This document shows, piece by piece, positions 19,714 to 28,078 of a stretch of DNA of 34,889 bases (the stretch's first letter is position 1; the number at the start of each line of letters is the position of its first letter). Position numbers and translations under genes: made by a program. The DNA comes from Thermoplasmata archaeon (GTDB lineage: Archaea > Thermoplasmatota > Thermoplasmata > Methanomassiliicoccales > Methanomethylophilaceae), in the NCBI GenBank assembly GCA_015063195.1, contig SUSX01000008.1, positions 1 to 34,889 of the forward strand. Reading direction: 5' to 3'. Below the pieces are notes generated by a model. That model did not search any database. It was given only the letters and a program-made list of their open reading frames with translations, and had not been told where the DNA came from.

Positions 19714-21474
19714 TCAGAGTCTTATTCCCTTGTATACTTCAAGAATATCTTCTTCTGACAATGACACGGGATAGTTTGACATTCTTTGAACGTTTACCAA
19801 ACCGGCATACTTGATGCAATCCTCATCTGACAATCTTTCTCCGCTTTCCGGAATATATGCATTTAATATTTCCGAGAGAGCTTTGATTATACCTTCTACA
19901 GAATCTGTATCAAAAATATCCATGTAAAGATCCAGTATATACTCTCTGTTCTCAGTGAGAATCTTTCTTTCTCCCGGATTACAATACATATCCATCACAA
20001 AAGGCATGCACATACCTACTGCGAAACCGTGAGGTATGTCCCTGTCTGACGTCAGGATGTAACTTAGCGCATGTGCGGAAGTAGTCTTAGAGATGTTTAT
20101 AGCCTTACCTGACAGATTTGAACCAATCTGCACCATCCTGAAATCATTATCGGACGGGTTGTCGAGATAAGTTTTCCATGATCTCACAAGCAGTTTCGCT
20201 CCGCGGTATGCATATGCGATGCTTTCTCTATCTGAATTTACCGCCCATAATGATTCAAGACACTGGCACAATGCATCGACGAAAGTATAGGATCTGACAC
20301 TGTAGGGCATACTGTGAATCAGTACGGGGTCCAAAAATACAGCGTCCGGGAGAATGTGGATAGTTTCCATTGATTTTTTAAGACCGTCAACATAGACAGT
20401 GGCAAATTTTGTGGACTCACTGCCTGTTCCTGCTGTTGTGGGGATGGCCACATGAATTAAGTTCATGTCATTCAATTCAAATTTGATACATTTTGCAACA
20501 TCCATTGCGGATCCGCCGCCGAACGAAACGAAGGAGTCACATCCAGAACTTACATATCTTCCGACTCCGACCTTTACCTCGTCCATTGAGGGGTTTGGAT
20601 TAAAATCTGTGAAAACTTCCATATCCAATACGGATGACAGTTTCTGATAGAGTTCTGTTTTCAGAGAGTGCTTTCCACACACCAATAAAGGCCTTTTGAC
20701 GCCTCTTTCATTCAAAAATGAAACGATGCCGTCAACATCCTCGAGAAATGTCTGATTTCCTTCTTTATCCAAAATGGACTTTGCCTTGTCGTAATCCTCG
20801 GGATTATCGATTTCCATTATGAACGTGCCAGCACAATCAACGGGAGTCATCGTACGGTCTATTCTGTTGAATGCTTCCTCTGCGTAGCAATCTGTGATTG
20901 ACTCCGCATCTACCATTCTGATTACTTCCTGCATCCATTCGGTGAAGAGACTGTACGTAACTCTGTAGAACGGCTGGAGTGTTACACAATTCTCATTGAT
21001 ATTGACTGAGATGCGAGAGATTTTCCCGTCCTTGTATCCTCCTTTGAAATCCTTCGGAGGAAGCGGAGCGGAGGTGTCCACGGCAACAGATGAACAGGAT
21101 TCGGATGAAACCATCCTCGACACCAACATACTGTCGAACACAAGATCCCCGTGAAGTATTATGTAATCGTCATCGACAATATGATCCTTCAGAAGATAAA
21201 AAGAGTAGATATTGTTGGTACTGTCGTACTTTGGGTTGCTTATAAGTTTGATATTCAAATCCGGGAAACTGTCAGCAAGGTCTCTGATCTTTTCCTCGTA
21301 CGGGCCAGTGGTTATGATGAAATCCCTTATTCCGTAAGATGAAATTATCCTAAGCTGCCTTTCTAAGATGGATTCGCCGTATGGAAGTTTTACCATACAT
21401 TTCGGGCGGTCCGCAGTCATAGAACCCATTCTTTTTCCGATACCGGAATTGAATATTATGCACTGCATAATCAA
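19714..21474 (-). CDS. LicC-like nucleotidyltransferase fused to Fe-dependent alcohol dehydrogenase (phosphonoacetaldehyde reductase/HEP dehydrogenase-like)
   Basis: N-term IIFNSGIGKRMGSMTADRPKCMVKL...NNIYSFYLLKDHI. C-term VSFGGGSAMDVAK, IPTTAGTGSE, DALCQCLESLWAVNSDRES, TTSAHALSYILTSDRDIPHG. Confidence 0.85.
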   Translation of the reverse strand: MIMQCIIFNSGIGKRMGSMTADRPKCMVKLPYGESILERQLRIISSYGIRDFIITTGPYEEKIRDLADSFPDLNIKLISNPKYDSTNNIYSFYLLKDHIVDDDYIILHGDLVFDSMLVSRMVSSESCSSVAVDTSAPLPPKDFKGGYKDGKISRISVNINENCVTLQPFYRVTYSLFTEWMQEVIRMVDAESITDCYAEEAFNRIDRTMTPVDCAGTFIMEIDNPEDYDKAKSILDKEGNQTFLEDVDGIVSFLNERGVKRPLLVCGKHSLKTELYQKLSSVLDMEVFTDFNPNPSMDEVKVGVGRYVSSGCDSFVSFGGGSAMDVAKCIKFELNDMNLIHVAIPTTAGTGSESTKFATVYVDGLKKSMETIHILPDAVFLDPVLIHSMPYSVRSYTFVDALCQCLESLWAVNSDRESIAYAYRGAKLLVRSWKTYLDNPSDNDFRMVQIGSNLSGKAINISKTTSAHALSYILTSDRDIPHGFAVGMCMPFVMDMYCNPGERKILTENREYILDLYMDIFDTDSVEGIIKALSEILNAYIPESGERLSDEDCIKYAGLVNVQRMSNYPVSLSEEDILEVYKGIRL

Positions 21475-22580
21475 AGCCCCATCTTTTTCATCAATGATTC
21501 TTTGTTTTCAACAGGGGTTGTGGTCGGCCTTCCCAAATCGGATCTGGACCCGGTTTTGGTTTTGAGAACTATCGCGACCCCTGTTTCTGATTTGGATTCT
21601 GCTATTGCATCCGATATGCCTTCTTTGGAATCCACAGTAACAATCTTCTTGAAACCGAACCCTGAAAGAATCGACACGAGATCAAGTTTTCCAGTACATG
21701 TTGGTTGACCTCCGACAGACTCGTGTGATGAATTATCATTGACTATATACTTGAAATTTGGAAGAAGCGAAGTTCCGATGACTGCCAGACCTCCCATATG
21801 CATCAGCATAGATCCGTCTCCGTCAATGCAGAATACATCCCTGTCGGTACCTAGTGCCATTCCGTAAGCGATTGAAGCCGTGTGGCCCATGGACCCTACT
21901 GTAAGGAAATCATTCTCATGGGATTCGCCTCTTTTCTCTCTGATTTCAAATATCTCCCTGGACGTCTTACCAGTGGTTGATACGATCATATCGTCTTTTC
22001 CCAAACATGATATTATTGATTCTAATGCATCTTCCCTGGTCATTGTGTAATCTGACTGAATCTTAGGTGATGCATACTTGCTGAACGTATCTTTCCTGAC
22101 AATGATAGCATAAGGTTTGTCGGATTTCATCGAAGATATTGCCTTGGAGATTGCAGACTCGTAATCATCATCCAATATCGAGTATTCGATGCCGAGTACA
22201 TCCAGAAGGCCGAGAGTAATCTTACCCTGCTTTACATGCTGAGGTTCATCATGAACGCCGGGTTCCCCCCTCCAACCTATGATAAGAAGCAATGGAATTG
22301 AATAAACATCAGAATCGGTGAGCGAAGCCAACGGATTGACGGCATTACCCTGTCCGGAGTTCTGCATATAAGTCACGCCATACTTACCTGAAGCCATGTG
22401 ATATCCTGCGCACATAGCCACTGCATTACCTTCGTTTGCAGTGATTACATGTCTTTCCGAAGGAGTCTTATCTGTGATGCAAGAACAAAACTCCTTCAAC
22501 AATGAATCCGGAACTCCTGCAAAGAAGTCAAAACCCGATGATATAAGACTGTTGTAGAATTTCTCTGTGTCAATCATCAT
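21471..22580 (-). CDS. Phosphonopyruvate decarboxylase (ThDP-dependent)
   Basis: FFAGVPDSLLKEFCSCI...ANEGNAVAMCAGYHMASGKYGVTYMQNSGQGNAVNPLASL...CIDGDGSMLMHMG. Confidence 0.94.
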   Translation of the reverse strand: MMIDTEKFYNSLISSGFDFFAGVPDSLLKEFCSCITDKTPSERHVITANEGNAVAMCAGYHMASGKYGVTYMQNSGQGNAVNPLASLTDSDVYSIPLLLIIGWRGEPGVHDEPQHVKQGKITLGLLDVLGIEYSILDDDYESAISKAISSMKSDKPYAIIVRKDTFSKYASPKIQSDYTMTREDALESIISCLGKDDMIVSTTGKTSREIFEIREKRGESHENDFLTVGSMGHTASIAYGMALGTDRDVFCIDGDGSMLMHMGGLAVIGTSLLPNFKYIVNDNSSHESVGGQPTCTGKLDLVSILSGFGFKKIVTVDSKEGISDAIAESKSETGVAIVLKTKTGSRSDLGRPTTTPVENKESLMKKMGL

Positions 22581-23887
22581 CTCTCACCCGGAATGATATT
22601 CAGAACCTGTTTGATGGGAATACAGTACTTTTCACTGGCCTCCAGACTCCTGTGTTTTTCCAGCATCATTTCTACGGTGTTCTTCATTGCAGGATATGCG
22701 GACCTGAGCAAATGATTTGCATAGATGATTATGTCTGCACCCCAACCGCACAACTCCTCATCGGTGAACTGATTGTATGTCGTGGGGATGACAATGACAG
22801 GTATTGTAGGGAACTGTTTCTTGAACTTAGAAAGAAAGTCCTTGATCTCGGATCCATCTTTCTCCTTTGAATGGATACATATTCCGTCAGCTTTTCCTTC
22901 ATTTACGTAGATTTCAGCACGGGACAGTGCCTCTTCTACACTACGTCCTGCAATAAGAGCTTCTATTCTTGCAAAAATCATGAAATCATCGGTAATCTGA
23001 GAACGTTTTCCGGCAAGGATCTTCTCAGCGAAATCATGAGGATCGTCCAGTGTCTGTTCAACTTCCGTTCCGAAAAGAGAGTTCTTCTTGGATCCGGTCT
23101 TGTCCTCGATGATAATTGCGGATACTCCGAGACGCTCCAAAGTACGGACATTGTATGTGAAATGTTCTACCTTTCCTCCGGTGTCTCCGTCTAAAATGAT
23201 AGGTTTGGATGTTACTTCTATAATCTCATCGATGGTCCTGAGTCTTGATGTAAGATCTACAAGTTCTGTATCAGGTTTTCCCTTAAATGTGGAATCACAA
23301 AGAGATGAAATCCACATTGCATCAAATTCCCTGAGAGAGCCGGTTTCTGGATCTGTTACTGAAGTCTCTTCCACAATAAGTCCTGATAATCCGTTGGATG
23401 CTTCGCAGACAGTTACATAATCTCTGAATTTCAGAAGTTTCTTCAATTTACCTCTGCGTATATCTGGAGTTGTAAGTCTCTTACGTGTATCTCTCTCCAA
23501 CTGGGTGCATGAGATTGAATCTGTGTACGGTATCTCTATTAGTTCTCCGCCCCACTGTGACAACTGGGCGATGACTTTCTCTCTGATGTTTCTTTGTACA
23601 CCAGTTTTCCAATCGTCCCCGTGTATGACGTATTTAGGTTTGTACATCTCGAGATTCTCTGTATAATCCAGCGTTGTCTGGGGCACGACCTTGTCAACTC
23701 CCTTGAATTCGCTGAAAATCTTCTCCCTGTCGCTGTATGAAAGTAAAGGCAACCTCTTGTATGATGCAATAGCTTCGTCAGTCAGAAGTCCGATTATGAC
23801 GGAACCATATTCTGAACCTTTTTTGATGATATTGATATGACCCTGATGGACAACGTCCGCAGACATTGCTATGTACACTAGATCCAT
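22577..23887 (-). CDS. Cytidylyltransferase-like domain fused to phosphoenolpyruvate mutase
   Basis: N-term DVVHQGHINIIKKGSEYG (HxGH). C-term WISSLCDSTFKGKPD, LDGDTGG, EDKTGSKKNS (PepM EDKx5NS signature). Confidence 0.94.
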   Translation of the reverse strand: MDLVYIAMSADVVHQGHINIIKKGSEYGSVIIGLLTDEAIASYKRLPLLSYSDREKIFSEFKGVDKVVPQTTLDYTENLEMYKPKYVIHGDDWKTGVQRNIREKVIAQLSQWGGELIEIPYTDSISCTQLERDTRKRLTTPDIRRGKLKKLLKFRDYVTVCEASNGLSGLIVEETSVTDPETGSLREFDAMWISSLCDSTFKGKPDTELVDLTSRLRTIDEIIEVTSKPIILDGDTGGKVEHFTYNVRTLERLGVSAIIIEDKTGSKKNSLFGTEVEQTLDDPHDFAEKILAGKRSQITDDFMIFARIEALIAGRSVEEALSRAEIYVNEGKADGICIHSKEKDGSEIKDFLSKFKKQFPTIPVIVIPTTYNQFTDEELCGWGADIIIYANHLLRSAYPAMKNTVEMMLEKHRSLEASEKYCIPIKQVLNIIPGER

Positions 23888-23974
23888 AGTATTCCAAATA
23901 AGTTCCAGATAAATATTGTTTATTCTAAAGAAAAATCTGAATCTGAAATATTGCCCCAGTACATGAGGAATCTG

Positions 23975-24460
23975 TCATTTTTTTGATGATTCGATTTCAG
24001 AAAATACATCCGAGAGATAATTGACCAATGTTCTGCTTTCCACATATGGATCCAATGTCATTGCCTTAGCCTTTGATATTGCATCCTTCAGATTCTCGAC
24101 ATCTATAACTTTGATTCCTCTGCCCATGGCCTCTATCTGATCGGCAATCATGAACTGATGGTCCGTGCTTACTTCCTTCAGATCGGCTTTTCTCGGAACC
24201 ATCACCACAGGAATGTTGCGTTCAAGACCGTTCAGAATTGTACCTACGCCTGCGTGACATACAATCACCGAAGCAGAATCATACAATGATTTCATCTCAT
24301 CGGCATCGAAGAATTTCTGATATCTGACGTTAGGATAATGTTCATCCGAGAACCCGACTTGCATAACCACTTCCTCATCCAATGAAGGTGCCAGTTCATT
24401 CATCTTTGAAAGAAGTCTGTGGAAGGCAATGTTCATCATCCCTACGGATACAAAAATCAT
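23975..24460 (-). CDS. Alg13/PssE-like C-terminal half of split glycosyltransferase
   Basis: MIFVSVGMMNIAFHRLLSKM...VICHAGVGTILNGLERNIPVVMVPRKADLKEVSTDHQ. Start chosen at 24460, giving a 4-nt ATGA overlap with the upstream gene. Confidence 0.85.
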   Translation of the reverse strand: MIFVSVGMMNIAFHRLLSKMNELAPSLDEEVVMQVGFSDEHYPNVRYQKFFDADEMKSLYDSASVIVCHAGVGTILNGLERNIPVVMVPRKADLKEVSTDHQFMIADQIEAMGRGIKVIDVENLKDAISKAKAMTLDPYVESRTLVNYLSDVFSEIESSKK

Positions 24461-24897
24461 AGAAGGCCCCCATGATATTCCGCACCTATCTCCTCTGCTA
24501 ATTTGGGCCATTGTACTAGGAAACGGTTTGCAAACTTTCTTACCAGTTTTGCTGTACCGGATATTTCATCGACATTGGCTAAAGATTCGACGTAGATTGT
24601 ATGTGTCCCTATAAGTCTGCATACAGGAAACAGGAATATGTCTGTCCAACCCATGCCGGTACTCAACAAAACATCAGGTTTTTCCAGTATAACCTTCGGA
24701 ATCTGCCACATTATAGTGAGTACATATTTGATACATCCATCCGTAGGGTGCGTGATGAGATATTTTCTGTCTTTCAGTGCTCTGGTTCTCACTGAATCGT
24801 ATGTTATGAAAAAATGATCATACTTTGACCAGGCATCTTCAAGTTTGTACATCTCCTGAAGGTGTCCGCCCTTACTGCATGCCAGAGCTATTTTCAT
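24457..24897 (-). CDS. Alg14/PssD-like N-terminal half of split glycosyltransferase
   Basis: MKIALACSKGGHLQEMYKL...KPDVLLSTGMGWTDIFLFPVCRLIGTHTIYVESLANVDE. Confidence 0.85.
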   Translation of the reverse strand: MKIALACSKGGHLQEMYKLEDAWSKYDHFFITYDSVRTRALKDRKYLITHPTDGCIKYVLTIMWQIPKVILEKPDVLLSTGMGWTDIFLFPVCRLIGTHTIYVESLANVDEISGTAKLVRKFANRFLVQWPKLAEEIGAEYHGGLL

Positions 24898-24960
24898 ATC
24901 AAAAGTTAGTAGTGCACAATATTATTTGTCTCTTCTGGATTTTTTATATTCAGAAATCCA

Positions 24961-26526
24961 TCATTTGGCACCGATTATCACGGACGGCAGATATTTTCTG
25001 ATAGAAGCAGGAATCACATTGGAAATCATAGTCTTCTCATCTTTCCTGACCATAAACATCAGAACGAACAACGAGTATACTCCGAATGTCACTACTGCAA
25101 GAAGGATCAGAGTTAGCCAGGACGGAGTGAATGAAATGAAACTGTCCAATAATGCCAGCAACAGTGTGCATACTGCACACATAACGTAACCGTACATCAA
25201 TGACTTGATGAATGTGAAGTATCCGGACCCTACAATCTTTGACGCGTAGGATATCTTCATCAGAGTCTGAAGAAGTATAGAGACGGACCATGCAGATACG
25301 ATACCCACAAGACCCATATCCAATACAGAGACGAAAATAACGGCCAATATTACATTTACAACACCGAATATCAATGTAAGCAAAGCAACATAGTTCAATT
25401 TCAGGAAAATTATAGGGATACTGTCCAAAATAGGTGCAGAGATGTATGCCAATTCGGCAATATATGCAATTATTATGATTTCAGACAGAAATGTGAATTC
25501 CGAACCCACCCAAACAGTCAACAGTTCCGGCGAAAACACCATTATGAATGCTACGGGGAAGGCAAACAGTACAGAAACAAGACGTAATGCAGTAGAGGAC
25601 ACTTTGACAATCTTGTCACGTTGGTTGTTCGTATAGAACTTATACATTATCGGTTCAATGGCTACTACAACTGAGATACATGCCGTACTTACCATAGAGA
25701 TTAACGAGACCACGATTGCAAAACTTCCCTCGGCCTCCGAACCTATCAGAATGTTGGAAAGAATCAGAGACATCTGAATGTAAAGTAATGTTCCGACCCT
25801 CATTACGATGGTCCAAACACCGAGTTTTCCCATGTCCTTAAAGATCTTAGGATCATAATCCGAAAATCTGATTTTGATTGACGGACAGAGTTTGAGGGAT
25901 TTGTACGATACTATAGAGAATAGAGCAACTGCAGATACAACGTATGCAATTCCTATATCGATCAAGGAAGGCTCTGTCAGTGCGAACATGGATACGATGA
26001 TTACTACCTGAAGGACAGAATAGACAATTCTTGCAGTGTACAGAATGTACAATCTGTTGTATGCGGAGAATATACTGTTGAAAGATGAGCTGAATGTTAC
26101 TATAGCTGCAGACATCAGAATCAACAGGAACATTATCCTGACTTCCGTTGCAGAATTTCCACTGATATCGAAGATGTATGTGGAAAAATAGGAAAATGCA
26201 ATTATGACAGGGATCAGAATCAGAACATTCCTTCCGATACCAACAAGTGCGGTATTGAAAGTACGTGATATCTCATCAGGGTCGTTTCTCTGAATAGCCA
26301 TTACAGAATATCTGGAGCATGCAGAAACCAATGAATCCGATAATATCAGAATATATGATGAAATGGATGTCGCCAACGGAATTATACCGTAAGTAGCAAC
26401 ACCGAGTGTGTCAATGTAATACGGTACAAGTAATAATCCGATAAGGGCAGTTATCACTGTGCGTGTTACATTTATCACAACATTCAGCGATGTTTTCTCC
26501 CAGAAACTGCCTTTATCCTCAGACAT
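24961..26526 (-). CDS. Polysaccharide flippase (Wzx/RfbX, MOP superfamily)
   Basis: 521 aa, 12-14 hydrophobic segments; TSLNVVINVTRTVITALIGLLLVPYYIDTLGVATYGIIPLATSI N-terminus. Confidence 0.85.
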   Translation of the reverse strand: MSEDKGSFWEKTSLNVVINVTRTVITALIGLLLVPYYIDTLGVATYGIIPLATSISSYILILSDSLVSACSRYSVMAIQRNDPDEISRTFNTALVGIGRNVLILIPVIIAFSYFSTYIFDISGNSATEVRIMFLLILMSAAIVTFSSSFNSIFSAYNRLYILYTARIVYSVLQVVIIVSMFALTEPSLIDIGIAYVVSAVALFSIVSYKSLKLCPSIKIRFSDYDPKIFKDMGKLGVWTIVMRVGTLLYIQMSLILSNILIGSEAEGSFAIVVSLISMVSTACISVVVAIEPIMYKFYTNNQRDKIVKVSSTALRLVSVLFAFPVAFIMVFSPELLTVWVGSEFTFLSEIIIIAYIAELAYISAPILDSIPIIFLKLNYVALLTLIFGVVNVILAVIFVSVLDMGLVGIVSAWSVSILLQTLMKISYASKIVGSGYFTFIKSLMYGYVMCAVCTLLLALLDSFISFTPSWLTLILLAVVTFGVYSLFVLMFMVRKDEKTMISNVIPASIRKYLPSVIIGAK

Positions 26527-26637
26527 CCTAATTTCAAAATGTCATTTCTGTATATAACAGATAACAGACACAGTTTTCACAATCAAATGAATATACTGAT
26601 ACAAAACGCACCCAATACATTAATAACAGCACCTTGA

Positions 26638-27444
26638 TTGAGATTCATGAATGAGACTCAGAAGGGACTTCTGGTAATCATGGATTATTTTGACAAAACC
26701 ATGAGAGAAAACGGAATTCCGTACTCATTGGCATATGGAAGTGCCCTCGGAGCAATCAGACATAAGGGATTCATCCCCTGGGATGACGATATGGACGTAT
26801 TCATCTTCAGGGAAGACGTTGAAAGGTTCGTAAAAGCATTTGAGAAAAATAACAACAAATTCTTCCTTCAGAAACCGCTCAGTACAGATTGGCCGTATCT
26901 TTTCTATAAAATCAGGATGAACGGCACTACCGCTATTGAAAAAAAATACATCAACACAAGAATCCACCAGGGACTTTTCATAGATGTATTTGTTCTGGAC
27001 AGCTACCCCGTTTCCAAAATCAGAAAAAAGATGTTTAACACCGTAATGCTAAGCATCAGAGCAATGCAGACATTATGCGATGGAAGAATGGGAAAAAAGA
27101 GTTTTGATCCGATTCTCAAAATGATAATGTTCGGAATTAAGGTACAGAACAAGGTACTGAATATAATTCCTGAAAAGAACTCGAATCTTTCGGCAATAAG
27201 ACTTCCGTGGTACAAAACTACAATCAACATGGATTTCTTCAAAAAGATAGAGGATGTAGAATTTGAAGGCCCGGAACACCTATATTCAATCACGTCGGAA
27301 TATGATGCATTGCTTACTACAATCTATGGAGATTATATGCAACCCCCACCGGTAGAGAAGCGTGTAGGTCAACACATATATGCCCTTGATATGGAAATAG
27401 ATTACAAAGACTGGTTGGCTAAGAACCACAAGAAGAACGTATAA
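26638..27444 (+). CDS. LicD family phosphotransferase
   Basis: MDYFDKTMRENGIPYSLAYGSALGAIRHKGFIPWDDDMDVFIFREDVERF (LicD signature). Confidence 0.92.
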   Translation: MRFMNETQKGLLVIMDYFDKTMRENGIPYSLAYGSALGAIRHKGFIPWDDDMDVFIFREDVERFVKAFEKNNNKFFLQKPLSTDWPYLFYKIRMNGTTAIEKKYINTRIHQGLFIDVFVLDSYPVSKIRKKMFNTVMLSIRAMQTLCDGRMGKKSFDPILKMIMFGIKVQNKVLNIIPEKNSNLSAIRLPWYKTTINMDFFKKIEDVEFEGPEHLYSITSEYDALLTTIYGDYMQPPPVEKRVGQHIYALDMEIDYKDWLAKNHKKNV

Positions 27445-27446
27445 TA

Positions 27447-27471
27447 GTAAAAAAGCAGACTGAGTCTGCTT
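27447..27471 (-). terminator. Hairpin with U-run downstream of aEF1B
   Basis: Minus strand AAGCAGACT-C-AGTCTGCTT then TTTT; located between convergent licD-like and aEF1B genes. Confidence 0.55.
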
Positions 27472-27473
27472 GT

Positions 27474-27758
27474 TTAGAGAACTGTGCTCTGTGCACACTC
27501 GACGTTCTCGATTCCTTCGATGTTGCGAAGTGCTTCCTCGAGGTTTCCGCCGACTGAATCATCAGAGTCGTCGATGATGAATCCGACAATGACCTTCTCA
27601 AGTCCGAAAGCAACGGGTGCGATCTTTGTGTCGGGCTCGTTGTATTTTACACCTGCAGGGATAATTGTGGGGACCTTTGCGATGATCGCGTTGAGGTCAA
27701 CCTCTGTGTCTACAGGGTAAAGCTCGTACAATGCGTAGATTTCTCCCATATATTCCAC
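27474..27758 (-). CDS. Translation elongation factor aEF1B (EF-1 beta)
   Basis: Small GEF-domain protein; PVAFGLEKVIVGFIIDDSDDSVGGNLEEALRNIEGIENVE. Start may be 27749. Confidence 0.93.
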   Translation of the reverse strand: MEYMGEIYALYELYPVDTEVDLNAIIAKVPTIIPAGVKYNEPDTKIAPVAFGLEKVIVGFIIDDSDDSVGGNLEEALRNIEGIENVECAQSTVL

Positions 27759-27762
27759 CCGC

Positions 27763-27927
27763 TTATGGTCCGACGAATCCGCAGTTGCTGCACTCGTACT
27801 TTACTCCCTGGTCACGGCACTGGGGGCACCTTCCGATTTCCTCTTTGCCACAGCTGGGGCATTTGAAAACGGTGCTGGCACGTCCCTGAAGCCTAACTCC
27901 GCATGAAGAACAAATTTTATCTGCCAT
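27763..27927 (-). CDS. Zinc-ribbon protein (54 aa), DUF1610-like, linked to aEF1B
   Basis: Translation read from sequence: MADKICSSCGVRLQGRASTVFKCPSCGKEEIGRCPQCRDQGVKYECSNCGFVGP*. Four CxxC pairs; absent from the supplied ORF track. Confidence 0.9.
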   Translation of the reverse strand: MADKICSSCGVRLQGRASTVFKCPSCGKEEIGRCPQCRDQGVKYECSNCGFVGP

Positions 27928-28001
27928 ACACGTGCGATTACTTTTCTATTATATAAGGTAGTCCATTTAAAAGGAACTTCAAAAACATCTAAAAATCAAT
28001 G

Positions 28002-28032
28002 TCTGGCATATCATAGATACTAATGTGCCAGA
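28002..28032. repeat. Inverted repeat / stem-loop in intergenic region downstream of malic enzyme
   Basis: TCTGGCATAT ... ATGTGCCAGA, 10-bp stem including one G-U, 11-nt loop. Confidence 0.5.
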
Positions 28033-28078
28033 TGAATAATCATAAGTTAAGAGGTTTGTAAAAGGTTTGGGTTTATGT

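Noticed and set aside
22577-23887. Methylphosphonate or 2-aminoethylphosphonate as end product
   Set aside because: No MpnS/HepD-like oxygenase and no AEP transaminase in the window; cannot be excluded if encoded elsewhere.
23975-24897. Frameshifted single glycosyltransferase gene
   Set aside because: The two halves match the natural Alg14/Alg13 (PssD/PssE) split with a clean ATGA overlap, so a pseudogene is unlikely.
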